From assembly GCA_017996175.1 (NCBI GenBank), contig JAGOHK010000027.1, positions 1-46,179 on the forward strand: a DNA stretch of 46,179 bases, read 5' to 3'. The first letter of the stretch is position 1. Each line of letters starts with the position of its first letter. Below the pieces are notes generated by a model that worked only from the letters and a program-made list of their open reading frames with translations, made no database searches and was not told where the DNA came from. The stretch comes from Leptospiraceae bacterium (GTDB taxonomy: Bacteria > Spirochaetota > Leptospiria > Leptospirales > Leptospiraceae). Positions 26,792 through 36,322 of this stretch are shown here, piece by piece. The translations under genes and the position numbers were made by a program.

Positions 26792-28993
26792 ATGAAAATT
26801 CGATCCTTTGTAATTATAATTTTGCTCTCTATAAGTGTTCATTCCTGTCAGCCTTCCGTAGAAAGAGAAGATGCACAATATGCGGGACTAGCTGATTTAT
26901 TATTCTCGGATAAGTTATCTGGTTTAAATTATTCAGGAAGTCCCTATATTTTTACGATGGGAATTCCAATTTCCAATATCACACCGACTTATACAGGAAG
27001 CATTACTTCTTGTGTTTCTGTTCCAGGATTACCAACTGGATTGAGTCTGGATACAACGACGTGTGCTATAAGTGGAACGCCAACGATTATACAAGCATCT
27101 ACTTCATACACGATCACAGCATCCAATTCAAATAGTAGTACTTCGACGACGATTTTGATTAAAGTAGATACAGCAGCTCCTGGTGCTTTAAATTATTCAG
27201 GAACACCTTTTACGTTTACTCAGAATTTAGCGATTGCAACTATCGCACCTAGTTATACCGGTACACCTACTTCTTGTTCTTCTCTTCCTGCACTTCCTAC
27301 AGGACTTAGTCTAAATTCTATTTGTGAAATAAACGGAACCCCAACGGTTACGCAGGCTTCAACTTCTTATTCCATTACGGCTTCTAATTTATATGGCAGT
27401 ACTACTGCAAATATTTTTATAGCAATTAATATTGCGCCTCCCACTGCACTCAGTTATACAGGGAATCCTTTTAGTTTTACTAAAGACGTAACTATAACGG
27501 CTATTAGCCCCACAGTTACAGGGACGGTTTCCAGTTGGTCAGTTAGTCCTTCCCTTCCGGCAGGTCTTTCGCTTAACGCATCTACTGGTCAATTGAGTGG
27601 TACACCCACCGTGATTACGACAGCGACTATTTATACTGTCACTGCTACCAATTCTAGTGGGAGTGTGAATTTCGCTTTAAATATTATCGTAAACGATTCT
27701 CCACCGACTTCTCTTAGTTATGCTGGTGCACCGTTTGTTTTCACAAAAGGAGTAACTATTACGTCTGTAAGTCCCACTGTCACAGGAACTCCTACTTCGT
27801 ACTCTGTTAGCCCTGCTTTACCTAGTGGGCTAGCGATTAATACTACGACTGGTGTATTAGCCGGAACTCCTTCTGTTGTTGCGGCAAATACAGTTTATAC
27901 GGTAACGGCTACAAATAGTGGCGGCAGTACTACTTTTAATATGAACCTTACTGTAAATGATACACCACCTTCTGCTTTAAGTTATGCAACAAATCCATTT
28001 ATATTCGGAACTGGGACGGCTATTTCCATTAGCCCCACTATTACTGGAACACCTATTTCTTATTCGGTAAGTCCAGCACTACCGACTGGGCTTGGAATTA
28101 ATACGGTTACTGGCATATTATCCGGAACTCCGACTGTTCTCACAGCAAGCAGTAACTATACAGTAACTGCAACAAATAGTGGCGGCAGCACTACTTTTGT
28201 TTTAAATATTCGGGTTACTCCTAGTATGCCTGGTCCTATAACTGTTCCGGCGACTCTTCCTTATACAAGTTTTTCTATTACATCTGTCGGTGGGGCAACA
28301 GGTTATACATGGACTGTCCCTGCATATTCGACTATTGTAAGCGGGCAGGGAACAACAGCGATTACTGTTAGTTATTCGGGGACTTGTGGTATGATGGGAG
28401 ATATTTCTGTTGTTGCAAATAGTGGAGTTGGAAGTAGTCCGCCGCGAGTATTAAAACATATTTTAAATCAAGCGCTAAATAATGCTTATGCGGAACAGGG
28501 AAACCTTTCTTACTGGACAATTGTTACTGAAACTGGCGATGGTTGGGCGGGCGGGGTAATCCCTGGAATTGGTTTTCGCACTTCTTATTCGTTTGGAGCT
28601 AAGTCTCAGGAAATAGATTTGGTGGCAGCCGGTTACTCAAGTGCATACCTTGATACAATTCCAACAATTCTAGTAGGGGAAAAATTTGGTAATCCTCCAA
28701 GTGGACTCGATGGATACGGCAGCGGCTATATCAAAGTAGAACTTAGGGATGCAACTCATGCTCCTGTCGCTTCTTGGAATATGGGAGTCGCAGGAGCAGG
28801 GATTGCAATTACAAATGCCGGAACTTCGACCACTATTTTCAAAAATCAATTTAACGCTTATCCGTCTGGAGTACGTTACCTGTATTGGGAAGATGGTGGT
28901 TGGGATAATCCCCGTTTTTGGTCGGGTTATTATGGACCGGGTTTGAGTCAGGCTTACGCAGTGATAGGGTCAACCTGTGTAGAACCTTACTAA
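26792..28993 (+). CDS. Surface lipoprotein: five He_PIG repeats, PKD-like domain, FBA-like C-terminal domain
   Basis: 733 residues. Signal peptide ends at SISVHSC (Cys19). Five tandem Ig-like He_PIG repeats of ~88 residues fill ~47-482 (LPTGLSL, SGTPT, YTVTATNS patterns). Residues ~483-555 look PKD-like (GATGYTWTVP, VSGQGTTAITV). The C-terminal ~175 residues (~558-733) closely follow the F-box-associated (FBA) domain pattern of eukaryotic Fbs1/FBXO2: GDGW, TSYSFGAKSQEIDLVAAGY, a YLD turn, the strand YIKVELRDATHAPVASW, GVRYLYWEDGGWD, and FWSGYYGPGL with Trp710 at the place of the Fbs1 glycan-stacking Trp. A carbohydrate-binding surface protein on an Ig-like stalk is my inference. The FBA call is from memory of the family and needs a profile search. 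Confidence 0.85.
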   Translation: MKIRSFVIIILLSISVHSCQPSVEREDAQYAGLADLLFSDKLSGLNYSGSPYIFTMGIPISNITPTYTGSITSCVSVPGLPTGLSLDTTTCAISGTPTIIQASTSYTITASNSNSSTSTTILIKVDTAAPGALNYSGTPFTFTQNLAIATIAPSYTGTPTSCSSLPALPTGLSLNSICEINGTPTVTQASTSYSITASNLYGSTTANIFIAINIAPPTALSYTGNPFSFTKDVTITAISPTVTGTVSSWSVSPSLPAGLSLNASTGQLSGTPTVITTATIYTVTATNSSGSVNFALNIIVNDSPPTSLSYAGAPFVFTKGVTITSVSPTVTGTPTSYSVSPALPSGLAINTTTGVLAGTPSVVAANTVYTVTATNSGGSTTFNMNLTVNDTPPSALSYATNPFIFGTGTAISISPTITGTPISYSVSPALPTGLGINTVTGILSGTPTVLTASSNYTVTATNSGGSTTFVLNIRVTPSMPGPITVPATLPYTSFSITSVGGATGYTWTVPAYSTIVSGQGTTAITVSYSGTCGMMGDISVVANSGVGSSPPRVLKHILNQALNNAYAEQGNLSYWTIVTETGDGWAGGVIPGIGFRTSYSFGAKSQEIDLVAAGYSSAYLDTIPTILVGEKFGNPPSGLDGYGSGYIKVELRDATHAPVASWNMGVAGAGIAITNAGTSTTIFKNQFNAYPSGVRYLYWEDGGWDNPRFWSGYYGPGLSQAYAVIGSTCVEPY

Positions 28994-29089
28994 AGTAATT
29001 TAAGGTTTACTTAAATATTCTACTTGACCTATTTTTTTTGTAAATAGATATTCATGTTATACTTTAATAGGAGATTCATTTTCGAGAAA

Positions 29090-29548
29090 ATGAATAAAAA
29101 AAATATGATAAAGCAAACAATCATTATCCCCATGTTAATTCTCATGGTTTCGTGTATGCAACTCCCACCCGACAAAAAAAACTTAATTAAAGGGGATGAA
29201 GCAATTAATCGACTAAAGCAAGAAGCAAAGGCAATAGATAATTTTTATTTTTCTAATAATGCAAAGGATGCTCTACCTTATAAATCAGCTCACTTGATTC
29301 AGCCTGCATTCATTGATTGGATTATACCGGTTGTCATCAAGATTAATCCTAAGAAAAATTATGACAAAGAAAGTGTAAATGATTGTATTAAAAATATTCG
29401 TACTATTGGATTTCCAATGGGTGGCGTTCAATCGATAATTACTTGTGATATAAAAGAAGCTGCGGTAATCGATATTGGACCTTTGAATACAGGAAACCGC
29501 TCTGTTGAAAAAAACGAGAAACTTCTCCAACTACTTTCTCTCCCGTAA
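29090..29548 (+). CDS. Small hypothetical lipoprotein
   Basis: 152 residues from the ATG at 29090; the frame is open to 29054, and 29105 is another ATG. The signal peptide ends at ILMVSC. The mature protein has two cysteines in VNDCIKN and IITCDIK that may pair, and ends with GPLNTGNRSVEKNEKLLQLL. No family recognised. It lies between the FBA-like lipoprotein gene and a barrel-like gene, on the same strand, with gaps of under 100 bp on either side, so a shared transcript is possible. Confidence 0.72.
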   Translation: MNKKNMIKQTIIIPMLILMVSCMQLPPDKKNLIKGDEAINRLKQEAKAIDNFYFSNNAKDALPYKSAHLIQPAFIDWIIPVVIKINPKKNYDKESVNDCIKNIRTIGFPMGGVQSIITCDIKEAAVIDIGPLNTGNRSVEKNEKLLQLLSLP

Positions 29549-29631
29549 ACTTATTTCAATAGGGAAAATACATACTGATTTTGTTGAAAAGTGAATCAAT
29601 ATAATTTTTAAAAAATACGATACAACGTAAG

Positions 29632-30690
29632 ATGCTTTTTCAAAAAAATAAAGGAAACGTATTCTTTGTTGTATGGTTTTTATTTTCCCTACAAAGTCAG
29701 ATTTCAAGTGAATCGTCCTTTGAAATGAAATTCGGAACATCGATTTCTGATTCCAATCCAGAATTTTTATCGAGATATGTAAAGGATGATTTTCTTGCAG
29801 GTGGAGATTTTGCCCTTGGTTTTGGAGCTATCAATAAAAAAGCTACACAAAAATACTACCCATCTGTTTTCAATCCTCTTGCATTTAATTATACTTATCA
29901 AAATCGAAATTTGCATTTACAAGCAGGAATTGAAAACCTTGGAATAAATAGTTTAAATTTTTCTGGGGTCAAATCGAAGTTTGCCTACGAGACGATTGGA
30001 TTTTTTCAAGGCGAAGGAACTATCGAGTCAAAGTCCACAAATACTAATTATAATGGAGCGGTTGGAATAACAATAAATAACCTCACAATTAGCGGCTCGT
30101 TAAGTTTGAGAAACTTCCGCTCTGAATATGATAAGAAAACTACACTTTACAGTCCTGGCTTTTTGGGAATAGTAAATGCAAATAGTAACTACAGTACTTC
30201 TGCGCTATTTCTTGGACTTAGTTTTATTAAACATCTTGACAATGGAAAGTTAATTCTATCCTTATATCATATACCTAAAGATCAGGGGCAAATATCTAGT
30301 TCAGGAAAAATTGAGCAAACTGGAGTTATTCGCTTTCCGGTAGATTTTTTGACTGGAAATTTTTCAAATGAATTAGTTGTTGCAAATTTTCTTTATGGAG
30401 AAAAAAAACCACAAATTTATGGAACAAGAATTTTTCTTGATTACCATCGTCCTTTATTTTCTAATCTATCTTTATCAATTTGTTTAGACTACGACAGGCT
30501 CTATGTATTCTATCAAAATTTTTCCGCTCCAACCTTCTTTCAATTTGCAAGTACAAATCCAACATCGGGTAATTCTAGAAGTGAATCCGCAGTTGCATAC
30601 GCGGAGATACTTTCAAGTTACCTCCTATACAGAGAACCGATACTAAATGAAATTCGTTCCCTGCGGCTAAGTCTTGTTATTTCATTCTAA
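29632..30690 (+). CDS. Putative outer-membrane beta-barrel protein
   Basis: 352 residues. A hydrophobic stretch FFVVWFLFSL precedes a likely cleavage near ISSES. The rest is rich in alternating hydrophobic/polar strands with aromatic ends (for example LILSLYHIP, RIFLDYHRPLF), and the protein ends in LRLSLVISF with a terminal Phe, the common C-terminal signature recognised by the barrel assembly machinery. No specific family could be named. Its last 9 bases overlap the convergent membrane-protein gene. Confidence 0.72.
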   Translation: MLFQKNKGNVFFVVWFLFSLQSQISSESSFEMKFGTSISDSNPEFLSRYVKDDFLAGGDFALGFGAINKKATQKYYPSVFNPLAFNYTYQNRNLHLQAGIENLGINSLNFSGVKSKFAYETIGFFQGEGTIESKSTNTNYNGAVGITINNLTISGSLSLRNFRSEYDKKTTLYSPGFLGIVNANSNYSTSALFLGLSFIKHLDNGKLILSLYHIPKDQGQISSSGKIEQTGVIRFPVDFLTGNFSNELVVANFLYGEKKPQIYGTRIFLDYHRPLFSNLSLSICLDYDRLYVFYQNFSAPTFFQFASTNPTSGNSRSESAVAYAEILSSYLLYREPILNEIRSLRLSLVISF

Positions 30691-31368
30691 GCAAGAATCA
30701 ATTTCTTTTTGATAAAGCGGATTCTTCTCTTGTTGATAAGTGTGGGGATTTTCTTGTAATGAATCTAGGATAAAATCAATAATGGTATCTCCTTTCTTTT
30801 CATGCTGGAGAGTCCAAAGTCCATGTGGATGAAATTTATTAGCCTCTTCTAAAATTTCTTCCCTATTTCCTGAAGAGTCAATATAATAATACTTAGAATG
30901 AAGTGAGTCAAATGCATTTCCAGCGAAGGAAAACTTTGTTTTTAAAATTCCTGATTGTGGGATTTTATAAATTCGACTCATTCCATCAAATTCTTTTTCT
31001 GCCCCATTTTTACACCCGTGGATAATTACGATTCGCCCTGTTAATCCTTTCGGAATTAAAAAAATATTACTAGAAGGTTCCGAATAAAAACTTAATCCGG
31101 AAAATAGTAGGATCGGTGTGATTGCAGTTAGGATTTGCAATGGAAGAGGTAAATTTTTTTTCCCCAAAAATAAATAAATAATTCCAACAACAGAAGATCC
31201 AATACCTACATAGATTAAAAAACCAGGCAAAAGCAATAGACCAATTACCAAATACAACAAACCAGCATAAAATAAAAAAGTTTGCCCTTTGCCTCTATTG
31301 TTTAGATAGAGATGTATCGGAATAATGATTAAAGAAATAAAAATAATTAATAGTAATATTGAACCCAT
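30682..31368 (-). CDS. Hypothetical membrane protein downstream of polA
   Basis: 228 residues. About four membrane helices fill ~1-110, followed by a soluble domain (~118-228) with GRIVIIHGC, FAGNAFDSLHSKYYYID and a His/Glu-rich end. Family not recognised. Its ribosome-binding AGAGGT directly follows the polA stop, 12 bp from polA, so it is probably translated from the same message. The 3' end overlaps a convergent gene by 9 bp. Confidence 0.75.
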   Translation of the reverse strand: MGSILLLIIFISLIIIPIHLYLNNRGKGQTFLFYAGLLYLVIGLLLLPGFLIYVGIGSSVVGIIYLFLGKKNLPLPLQILTAITPILLFSGLSFYSEPSSNIFLIPKGLTGRIVIIHGCKNGAEKEFDGMSRIYKIPQSGILKTKFSFAGNAFDSLHSKYYYIDSSGNREEILEEANKFHPHGLWTLQHEKKGDTIIDFILDSLQENPHTYQQEKNPLYQKEIDSCLE

Positions 31369-31380
31369 AGTAAATACCTC

Positions 31381-34143
31381 TTAATGTGCCTCATCCCAAT
31401 TTTCGCCAAATTTTCCTTGAGCTATAATTGGAATTTTTAGTTTGATCGCAGTCTCCATTTCTTTTTTTGCGAGATCATACACAGTATCTTTTTCCTTTTT
31501 ATGAACTTCGAATACTAATTCGTCATGGACTTGCATAATGAGTTTGGATTTGAGTTTTTTCTTTTCTAGTTTTTCATGAATAGAAAGCATTGCGATTTTA
31601 ATCATATCAGCACTAGTTCCCTGAATGGGGCTATTGATTGCTATGCGTTTGCCACCTTCTTGTTCTTGTCTACGGGAAGATTTTATCTCTGGGATATAAC
31701 GTCTTCTGCCTGTTATTGTTTCCACATATCCTTTTTCTTCGCAACTAGCACAGATATCTTCCATGTATTTTTTAACACCAGGAAATTGGTAGAAGTATTT
31801 ATCAATAAATGTTCCTGCTTCTTGTCTCGAAACTTTTAAATTTTGACTTAGCCCATAAGCGGTTACTCCGTATATGACGGAGAAGTTGACAATTTTGGCT
31901 TTGTTTCTCATTTCTGGAGTGACTTGTTTTGCGGATACTCCAAATAAAGCTTGCGCGGTTTCGTTATGTATATCTGCATTCTTTTTGTAAGCTTCAATCA
32001 TGTTTTTGTCATTAGCGAAGTGTGCCATGATTCTAAGTTCGATTTGAGAATAGTCCAGGCTTAGTAGGAGATAATCTTTATTTTCCGGAATGAAACCTTG
32101 ACGAATTAGTTTTCCTTCTTCGTCTTTGATTGGGATGTTCTGTAAATTCGGATCAGTTGAAGAAAGTCTACCTGTTGCGGCTATCGTTTGATTGTAACTA
32201 GTGTGAATTCTTTTTGTTTTCGGGTTAATTAATTCCGGGAGAGTGTCTATATAGGTAGATTTTAATTTTGTATATTTTCTATGTTCCAACAAATCCTCGA
32301 TGATTGGATGCATTCCGAGAAGTCCCTCAAGGACACTATGATCTGTAGAATAACCCGTTTGTGTTTTTTTTTCTGCGGGTAATTTTAATTCTTCAAACAA
32401 TACTTTCTGGAGTTCTTTTGTGGAGGCGATGTTAAATGTTTTGGCAGCGTGAACATGGATACGTTTTTCTAGTTTTTCAATTTCTTTTTGGAATTTACTG
32501 GATAGAGTTTTAAAATAAGGAGCGTTAATCGCAATACCTTTCATTTCCATGTCCATTAGAACAGGCATGAGAGGCATTTCCATTTTGTAAAAAGTATTTT
32601 CTGCTTCACTCGTTTTTAATTCTTTTTTGAGCGTATGGTAGAGTCTGAGTGTTATATCAGCATCTTCCGCTGCATATTCTGTGACTCTATCTGGATCTAC
32701 ATTGAAAAGTTCTTGTTTTTTCTTTCCTGATCCAACTAGCTCATCGTAAGTAATGGTTTTATACTCTAAATAATCTTCTGCAAGATCGTCCATCCCATGT
32801 CGTCTGGAACCAGGTTGAATACAATAACTAGCGAGCATAGTATCAAAGGTTACATTTTCGACTTCAACTCCATGATTTTTTAGAACAATCATATCATACT
32901 TGATATTCTGTCCTACTTTTTCTATTTTAGGATTTTCAAGAAGCGGTTTAATATGAGTAACCACAGTATCTAACGGTAGACAATTATTTGCAAACAAGGA
33001 TTGGCTGTAAGCGATTGGAATATAATAACCAGATCCTTCTTCTTTACTAAGTGCGATTCCTAATAGCTCGGCAAGCATTGGGTCAACGGATGTAGTTTCA
33101 GTATCTACACAGAATAGTTTTGACTTCTGAAATTCTTTTACTAGTTTAATTAATTCTTGCTCAGTCTTGATTCTTATGTATTTCCCTTTCGCATTATTGG
33201 AAGTATCCTCAGTTAAAATTTCTTTACTATCAGAGTCCTTATCTCCTTTAGCTTTCGGCTCTGCTTTAATTCCTGCTTGTTTGGCGAGATCAGAGTATAA
33301 CCGATTATAGCCTCTCGTTTTGAAATGTGTAATTTTTTCGATCTCTAAATATTTGGGTAAAACTAGGTCTTCCGGTTTGAAGTTTACTTCTAAGTCACAC
33401 CTGAGAGTTGCTAAGTTTCTAGAAAGGAAGGCATTATCTTTATTTTTAATTAATTTTTCTTTGAGAGAAGGATTTTTTATATTTTCGAGATTTTTATAAA
33501 TTCCTTCTAGGTTTTTATACTCTGCGATTAGCTTTGCTGCACCCTTTTCTCCGATCCCACTGACGCCTGGAATATTATCAGAGCTATCTCCAACTATTCC
33601 CATATAGTCCGTAACTTGTGCGGGGGTAATACCTATATTCTCCATCACCCATTTTTCATCAATCTCGATAAATTCTGTTGCTCCCTTGGTACCTCTATAC
33701 ATTTTTATATTTGGATTTAAAGTTTGGTATAAATCTTTATCTCCAGAAAAAATTAAAATTTCATTTTTTTTAGTACCAAATTTTTTACAGAGAGTTCCAA
33801 TGATGTCATCAGCTTCATGACCTGCCATTTGCATTACAGGAAATCCTAATTCGCGGGTAATGTCGATTACCTCACTGATTTGTGGTTTTAAATCCTCTGG
33901 CATAGGTTTTCTCTGGGCTTTATAGGCTTCGAAAACCTGCGATCTTTCGAGTGGAGTTCCGGGATCAAAAGGCATGGCGATATGGGTTGGCTTAAAATCA
34001 TTTATGATCTTAAACAACATTTTAAAAAAACCAAACACTGCACCACTTGGTTTGCCAGTTATCGAATTAGTGAGATTAGCCGTTTGGAATGCAAAGTAAG
34101 CTCTAAATACAAATGCATGTCCGTCGATAATAATTAGTTTCAT
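31381..34143 (-). CDS. polA: DNA polymerase I
   Basis: 920 residues, full length for the family. The 5'-nuclease domain (~1-290) begins LIIIDGHAFVFRAYFAF and has the H3TH-type VSGIGEKGAAKLI. The 3'-5' proofreading domain (~325-510) keeps all acidic residues: FCVDTETTS, NIKYDM and YAAEDAD. The polymerase domain (~540-918) has LSLDYSQIELRI, KIVNFSVIYG and QVHDELVFEV. All three activities for gap filling and primer removal should therefore be present. Start set by AAGGCGGG before the ATG at 34143. It is 11 bp downstream of the glycosyltransferase gene on the same strand. Confidence 0.98.
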   Translation of the reverse strand: MKLIIIDGHAFVFRAYFAFQTANLTNSITGKPSGAVFGFFKMLFKIINDFKPTHIAMPFDPGTPLERSQVFEAYKAQRKPMPEDLKPQISEVIDITRELGFPVMQMAGHEADDIIGTLCKKFGTKKNEILIFSGDKDLYQTLNPNIKMYRGTKGATEFIEIDEKWVMENIGITPAQVTDYMGIVGDSSDNIPGVSGIGEKGAAKLIAEYKNLEGIYKNLENIKNPSLKEKLIKNKDNAFLSRNLATLRCDLEVNFKPEDLVLPKYLEIEKITHFKTRGYNRLYSDLAKQAGIKAEPKAKGDKDSDSKEILTEDTSNNAKGKYIRIKTEQELIKLVKEFQKSKLFCVDTETTSVDPMLAELLGIALSKEEGSGYYIPIAYSQSLFANNCLPLDTVVTHIKPLLENPKIEKVGQNIKYDMIVLKNHGVEVENVTFDTMLASYCIQPGSRRHGMDDLAEDYLEYKTITYDELVGSGKKKQELFNVDPDRVTEYAAEDADITLRLYHTLKKELKTSEAENTFYKMEMPLMPVLMDMEMKGIAINAPYFKTLSSKFQKEIEKLEKRIHVHAAKTFNIASTKELQKVLFEELKLPAEKKTQTGYSTDHSVLEGLLGMHPIIEDLLEHRKYTKLKSTYIDTLPELINPKTKRIHTSYNQTIAATGRLSSTDPNLQNIPIKDEEGKLIRQGFIPENKDYLLLSLDYSQIELRIMAHFANDKNMIEAYKKNADIHNETAQALFGVSAKQVTPEMRNKAKIVNFSVIYGVTAYGLSQNLKVSRQEAGTFIDKYFYQFPGVKKYMEDICASCEEKGYVETITGRRRYIPEIKSSRRQEQEGGKRIAINSPIQGTSADMIKIAMLSIHEKLEKKKLKSKLIMQVHDELVFEVHKKEKDTVYDLAKKEMETAIKLKIPIIAQGKFGENWDEAH

Positions 34144-34154
34144 AGTACCCGCCT

Positions 34155-35231
34155 TTATAGTAAGGATTTGTAGACCTGTATAGTTTTTTGAATTGTATTT
34201 TCAACTGAAAATGCTTTTACGAATTCTTTATTTTTGTTTCCATATTCTTTTCGAAGAGATTGACTTTCAATTAATGTCTTATAATGTTGGGCTAATGCAG
34301 CGTAATCCCCAACTGATGTGAGTAACGCACCATTTTCGTTCTGAAGCATTTCACCAATTCCACCACCGTTAGTTGCAACGATTGGGAGGCTATTTGCCAT
34401 TGCATCTAGGACAGAGGTACCAAGTCCTTCTTCTTTGGATGTAAGAGTGAAAATATCGAAAAGTGCATAGAAGTCAATTATATCATTTCTAAATCCAGTA
34501 AAAATAACTTTATCCAAAATATTTAATTCTTTCGCTAAATGTTTAAGCTTAGATTCTAACTCGCCATCGCCCACTAAGAAAAATCGAAAGTTTTGCTCTG
34601 TACGAATCAATGGAATTGCTCTGAGCAAAGTTTCTTGATCTTTATGATCTACAAGGGCTGCAATATTTCCGATTACTACTGTGTCTGGCTTTAAATCAAA
34701 CTCGTAGACTAATCGATCTCTATCGCCTATCGTTTCAAATTTTTTTAAATCGATTCCACTGTAAACAGTAATGACTTTTTCCGGATCGACTCCGTCTTCG
34801 ATTAATACTTCTTTGATTCGGTTGGAAACCGTAAGAAAATAATCTATTTTATTAGAATAGTATTTTCGTTTACTTAATGGGTTTTTGTTAATATGAAAGT
34901 CTACTCTTCGTGAAACTACTAACTTCACATTTGGAACAAATAATTTGGTTAATAATCCTAGCCCATGTGCAGCTCCGGTATGAGTATGTATTAATTTGAC
35001 ATCATTTGCTTTGATAATCTTAGCTATTTTTCTGGCGGCAAATATATCGTATTCTCCAGACATGGGAATCGAAAAAAAAGGAATTTTATTTGTAATTCTA
35101 GCTTCTAACTCGGAATTTGGTTGGCAAATTAAAATTTGGGGAATTTTTCTTTCAGCAAGTCCCATAATAAGATAATATAATTGCTGTTCGCCGCCGCGCC
35201 AAGTCCTTGCATTGTTTAGATGAAGTATCAT
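34155..35231 (-). CDS. Glycosyltransferase family 4 (GT-B)
   Basis: 358 residues. N-terminal Rossmann-like half starts ILHLNNARTWRGGEQQLYYLI, and the C-terminal nucleotide-sugar half has VIGNIAALVDHKDQETLL, VIFTGFRNDI and SKEEGLGTSVLDAMA, where the usual second Glu of the EX7E motif is Asp. No membrane segment; a cytoplasmic or peripheral enzyme transferring a sugar to a lipid or glycan acceptor. Two bases separate it from the stop of the polyketide synthase gene, so the two products may work on the same lipid, for instance glycosylating a phenolic or pyrone lipid (inference). Confidence 0.92.
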   Translation of the reverse strand: MILHLNNARTWRGGEQQLYYLIMGLAERKIPQILICQPNSELEARITNKIPFFSIPMSGEYDIFAARKIAKIIKANDVKLIHTHTGAAHGLGLLTKLFVPNVKLVVSRRVDFHINKNPLSKRKYYSNKIDYFLTVSNRIKEVLIEDGVDPEKVITVYSGIDLKKFETIGDRDRLVYEFDLKPDTVVIGNIAALVDHKDQETLLRAIPLIRTEQNFRFFLVGDGELESKLKHLAKELNILDKVIFTGFRNDIIDFYALFDIFTLTSKEEGLGTSVLDAMANSLPIVATNGGGIGEMLQNENGALLTSVGDYAALAQHYKTLIESQSLRKEYGNKNKEFVKAFSVENTIQKTIQVYKSLL

Positions 35232-35233
35232 AA

Positions 35234-36286
35234 TTAGGTAGTCTCGAATAAAATTAAATCGGAAGAAAACCCAGGTCCCATTGCAGAGAATAATCCTAAT
35301 TCGCCCCCAGTAAAATTTTGATCTTTTAAAAAATCTTCTATTACAAAAAAAATAGTAGGAGAGGAAATATTTCCATATTCCTGTAGAATTTTCATAGAAT
35401 AATAAAAATTTTCTTGTCCAATTGTAAGCGCATTCGCAAATGCCTCAATCACTTTAGCGCCTCCCGGATGAAATAGATGGTGTTTGATTTTTTCTTTCTG
35501 AATTTTATTTTCCCCTAAGAATTTCATGTAGAATTCTAGAAAATTCTTTGTAATGAGTCCGGGAATTGATTTATCGAATACTACCTGTAATCCGTCCATT
35601 TCGATTTCCCATCCCATTACATCGAGTGAATTTCTCCATTTTCTAGAAGCATTTGTTTTGATTTGGATGGAGTCCTTTTTTTCTCTGCCGGAGACAATCA
35701 TCGAACTAGATCCGTCGGAAAATAAGGATAACGCGATGAGGTTAGATTTTCTTTTGTCTGCGGGTCTAAACGTTAGTGTACATGTTTCGACTGTGATTAC
35801 TAAAATATTTTTATCTGGGTAAAGTTTCGAAAGCTCTCCGGCTCGTCCAATGCTATTAGCCCCTCCTGCACAGCCGAGTCCGATGATTGGAATCCGTTTG
35901 ACGTCAGTCGAAAGACCTAGTAGGTCAATTAACTTTGCGTCAAGAGTAGGTGTAACAAATCCTGAACTTGTAACTACAATGATAATATCAATTTCTGATG
36001 GGAGTAGGTTTGCTTTTTCGATGGAAAGTCTTGCAGATTTTTCTGCCATTTCAGTTGCATGCATGACAAAGAGTTCATTTTTTTCTTTGAAAGATTTTGT
36101 TTCTCCATACCAAGAAATATCTTTTAGAACTGGTCTGGATTTAATTTTAGAATTTTCGAATACTGGTAGGTATTTATCAATATCTAGGTCAGAGTTTTTG
36201 AAAATGGATTTTGCAAATTCCCTTACATCTTCTTGTTTGACAGTTTGTGCAGGAACTTCTCTTGCTACGGAGTGAATGTAACTCAT
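35234..36286 (-). CDS. Type III polyketide synthase (chalcone/alkylresorcinol synthase-like)
   Basis: 350 residues, usual length. The catalytic triad is complete: Cys139 in GLGCAGGAN, His273 in LFHPGGAK and Asn306 in EYGNISSPT. The C-terminal MGPGFSSDLILFE is the family signature. Such enzymes condense malonyl-CoA onto an acyl starter to give alkylresorcinols or alkylpyrones; a long-chain starter is likely in this setting, but chain length cannot be read from the sequence. No methyltransferase or hydroxylase partner is adjacent; the neighbour is a glycosyltransferase. Start ATG at 36286. Confidence 0.95.
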   Translation of the reverse strand: MSYIHSVAREVPAQTVKQEDVREFAKSIFKNSDLDIDKYLPVFENSKIKSRPVLKDISWYGETKSFKEKNELFVMHATEMAEKSARLSIEKANLLPSEIDIIIVVTSSGFVTPTLDAKLIDLLGLSTDVKRIPIIGLGCAGGANSIGRAGELSKLYPDKNILVITVETCTLTFRPADKRKSNLIALSLFSDGSSSMIVSGREKKDSIQIKTNASRKWRNSLDVMGWEIEMDGLQVVFDKSIPGLITKNFLEFYMKFLGENKIQKEKIKHHLFHPGGAKVIEAFANALTIGQENFYYSMKILQEYGNISSPTIFFVIEDFLKDQNFTGGELGLFSAMGPGFSSDLILFETT

Positions 36287-36322
36287 GAATTACATGGAAA
36301 AATTGAATTCAAAAATTGAAAA

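Noticed and set aside
26900..28250. Repeated DNA in the He_PIG lipoprotein considered as a mobile or phase-variable tract
   Set aside because: The five repeats have diverged in sequence and are explained by domain duplication; no short tandem tract is present.
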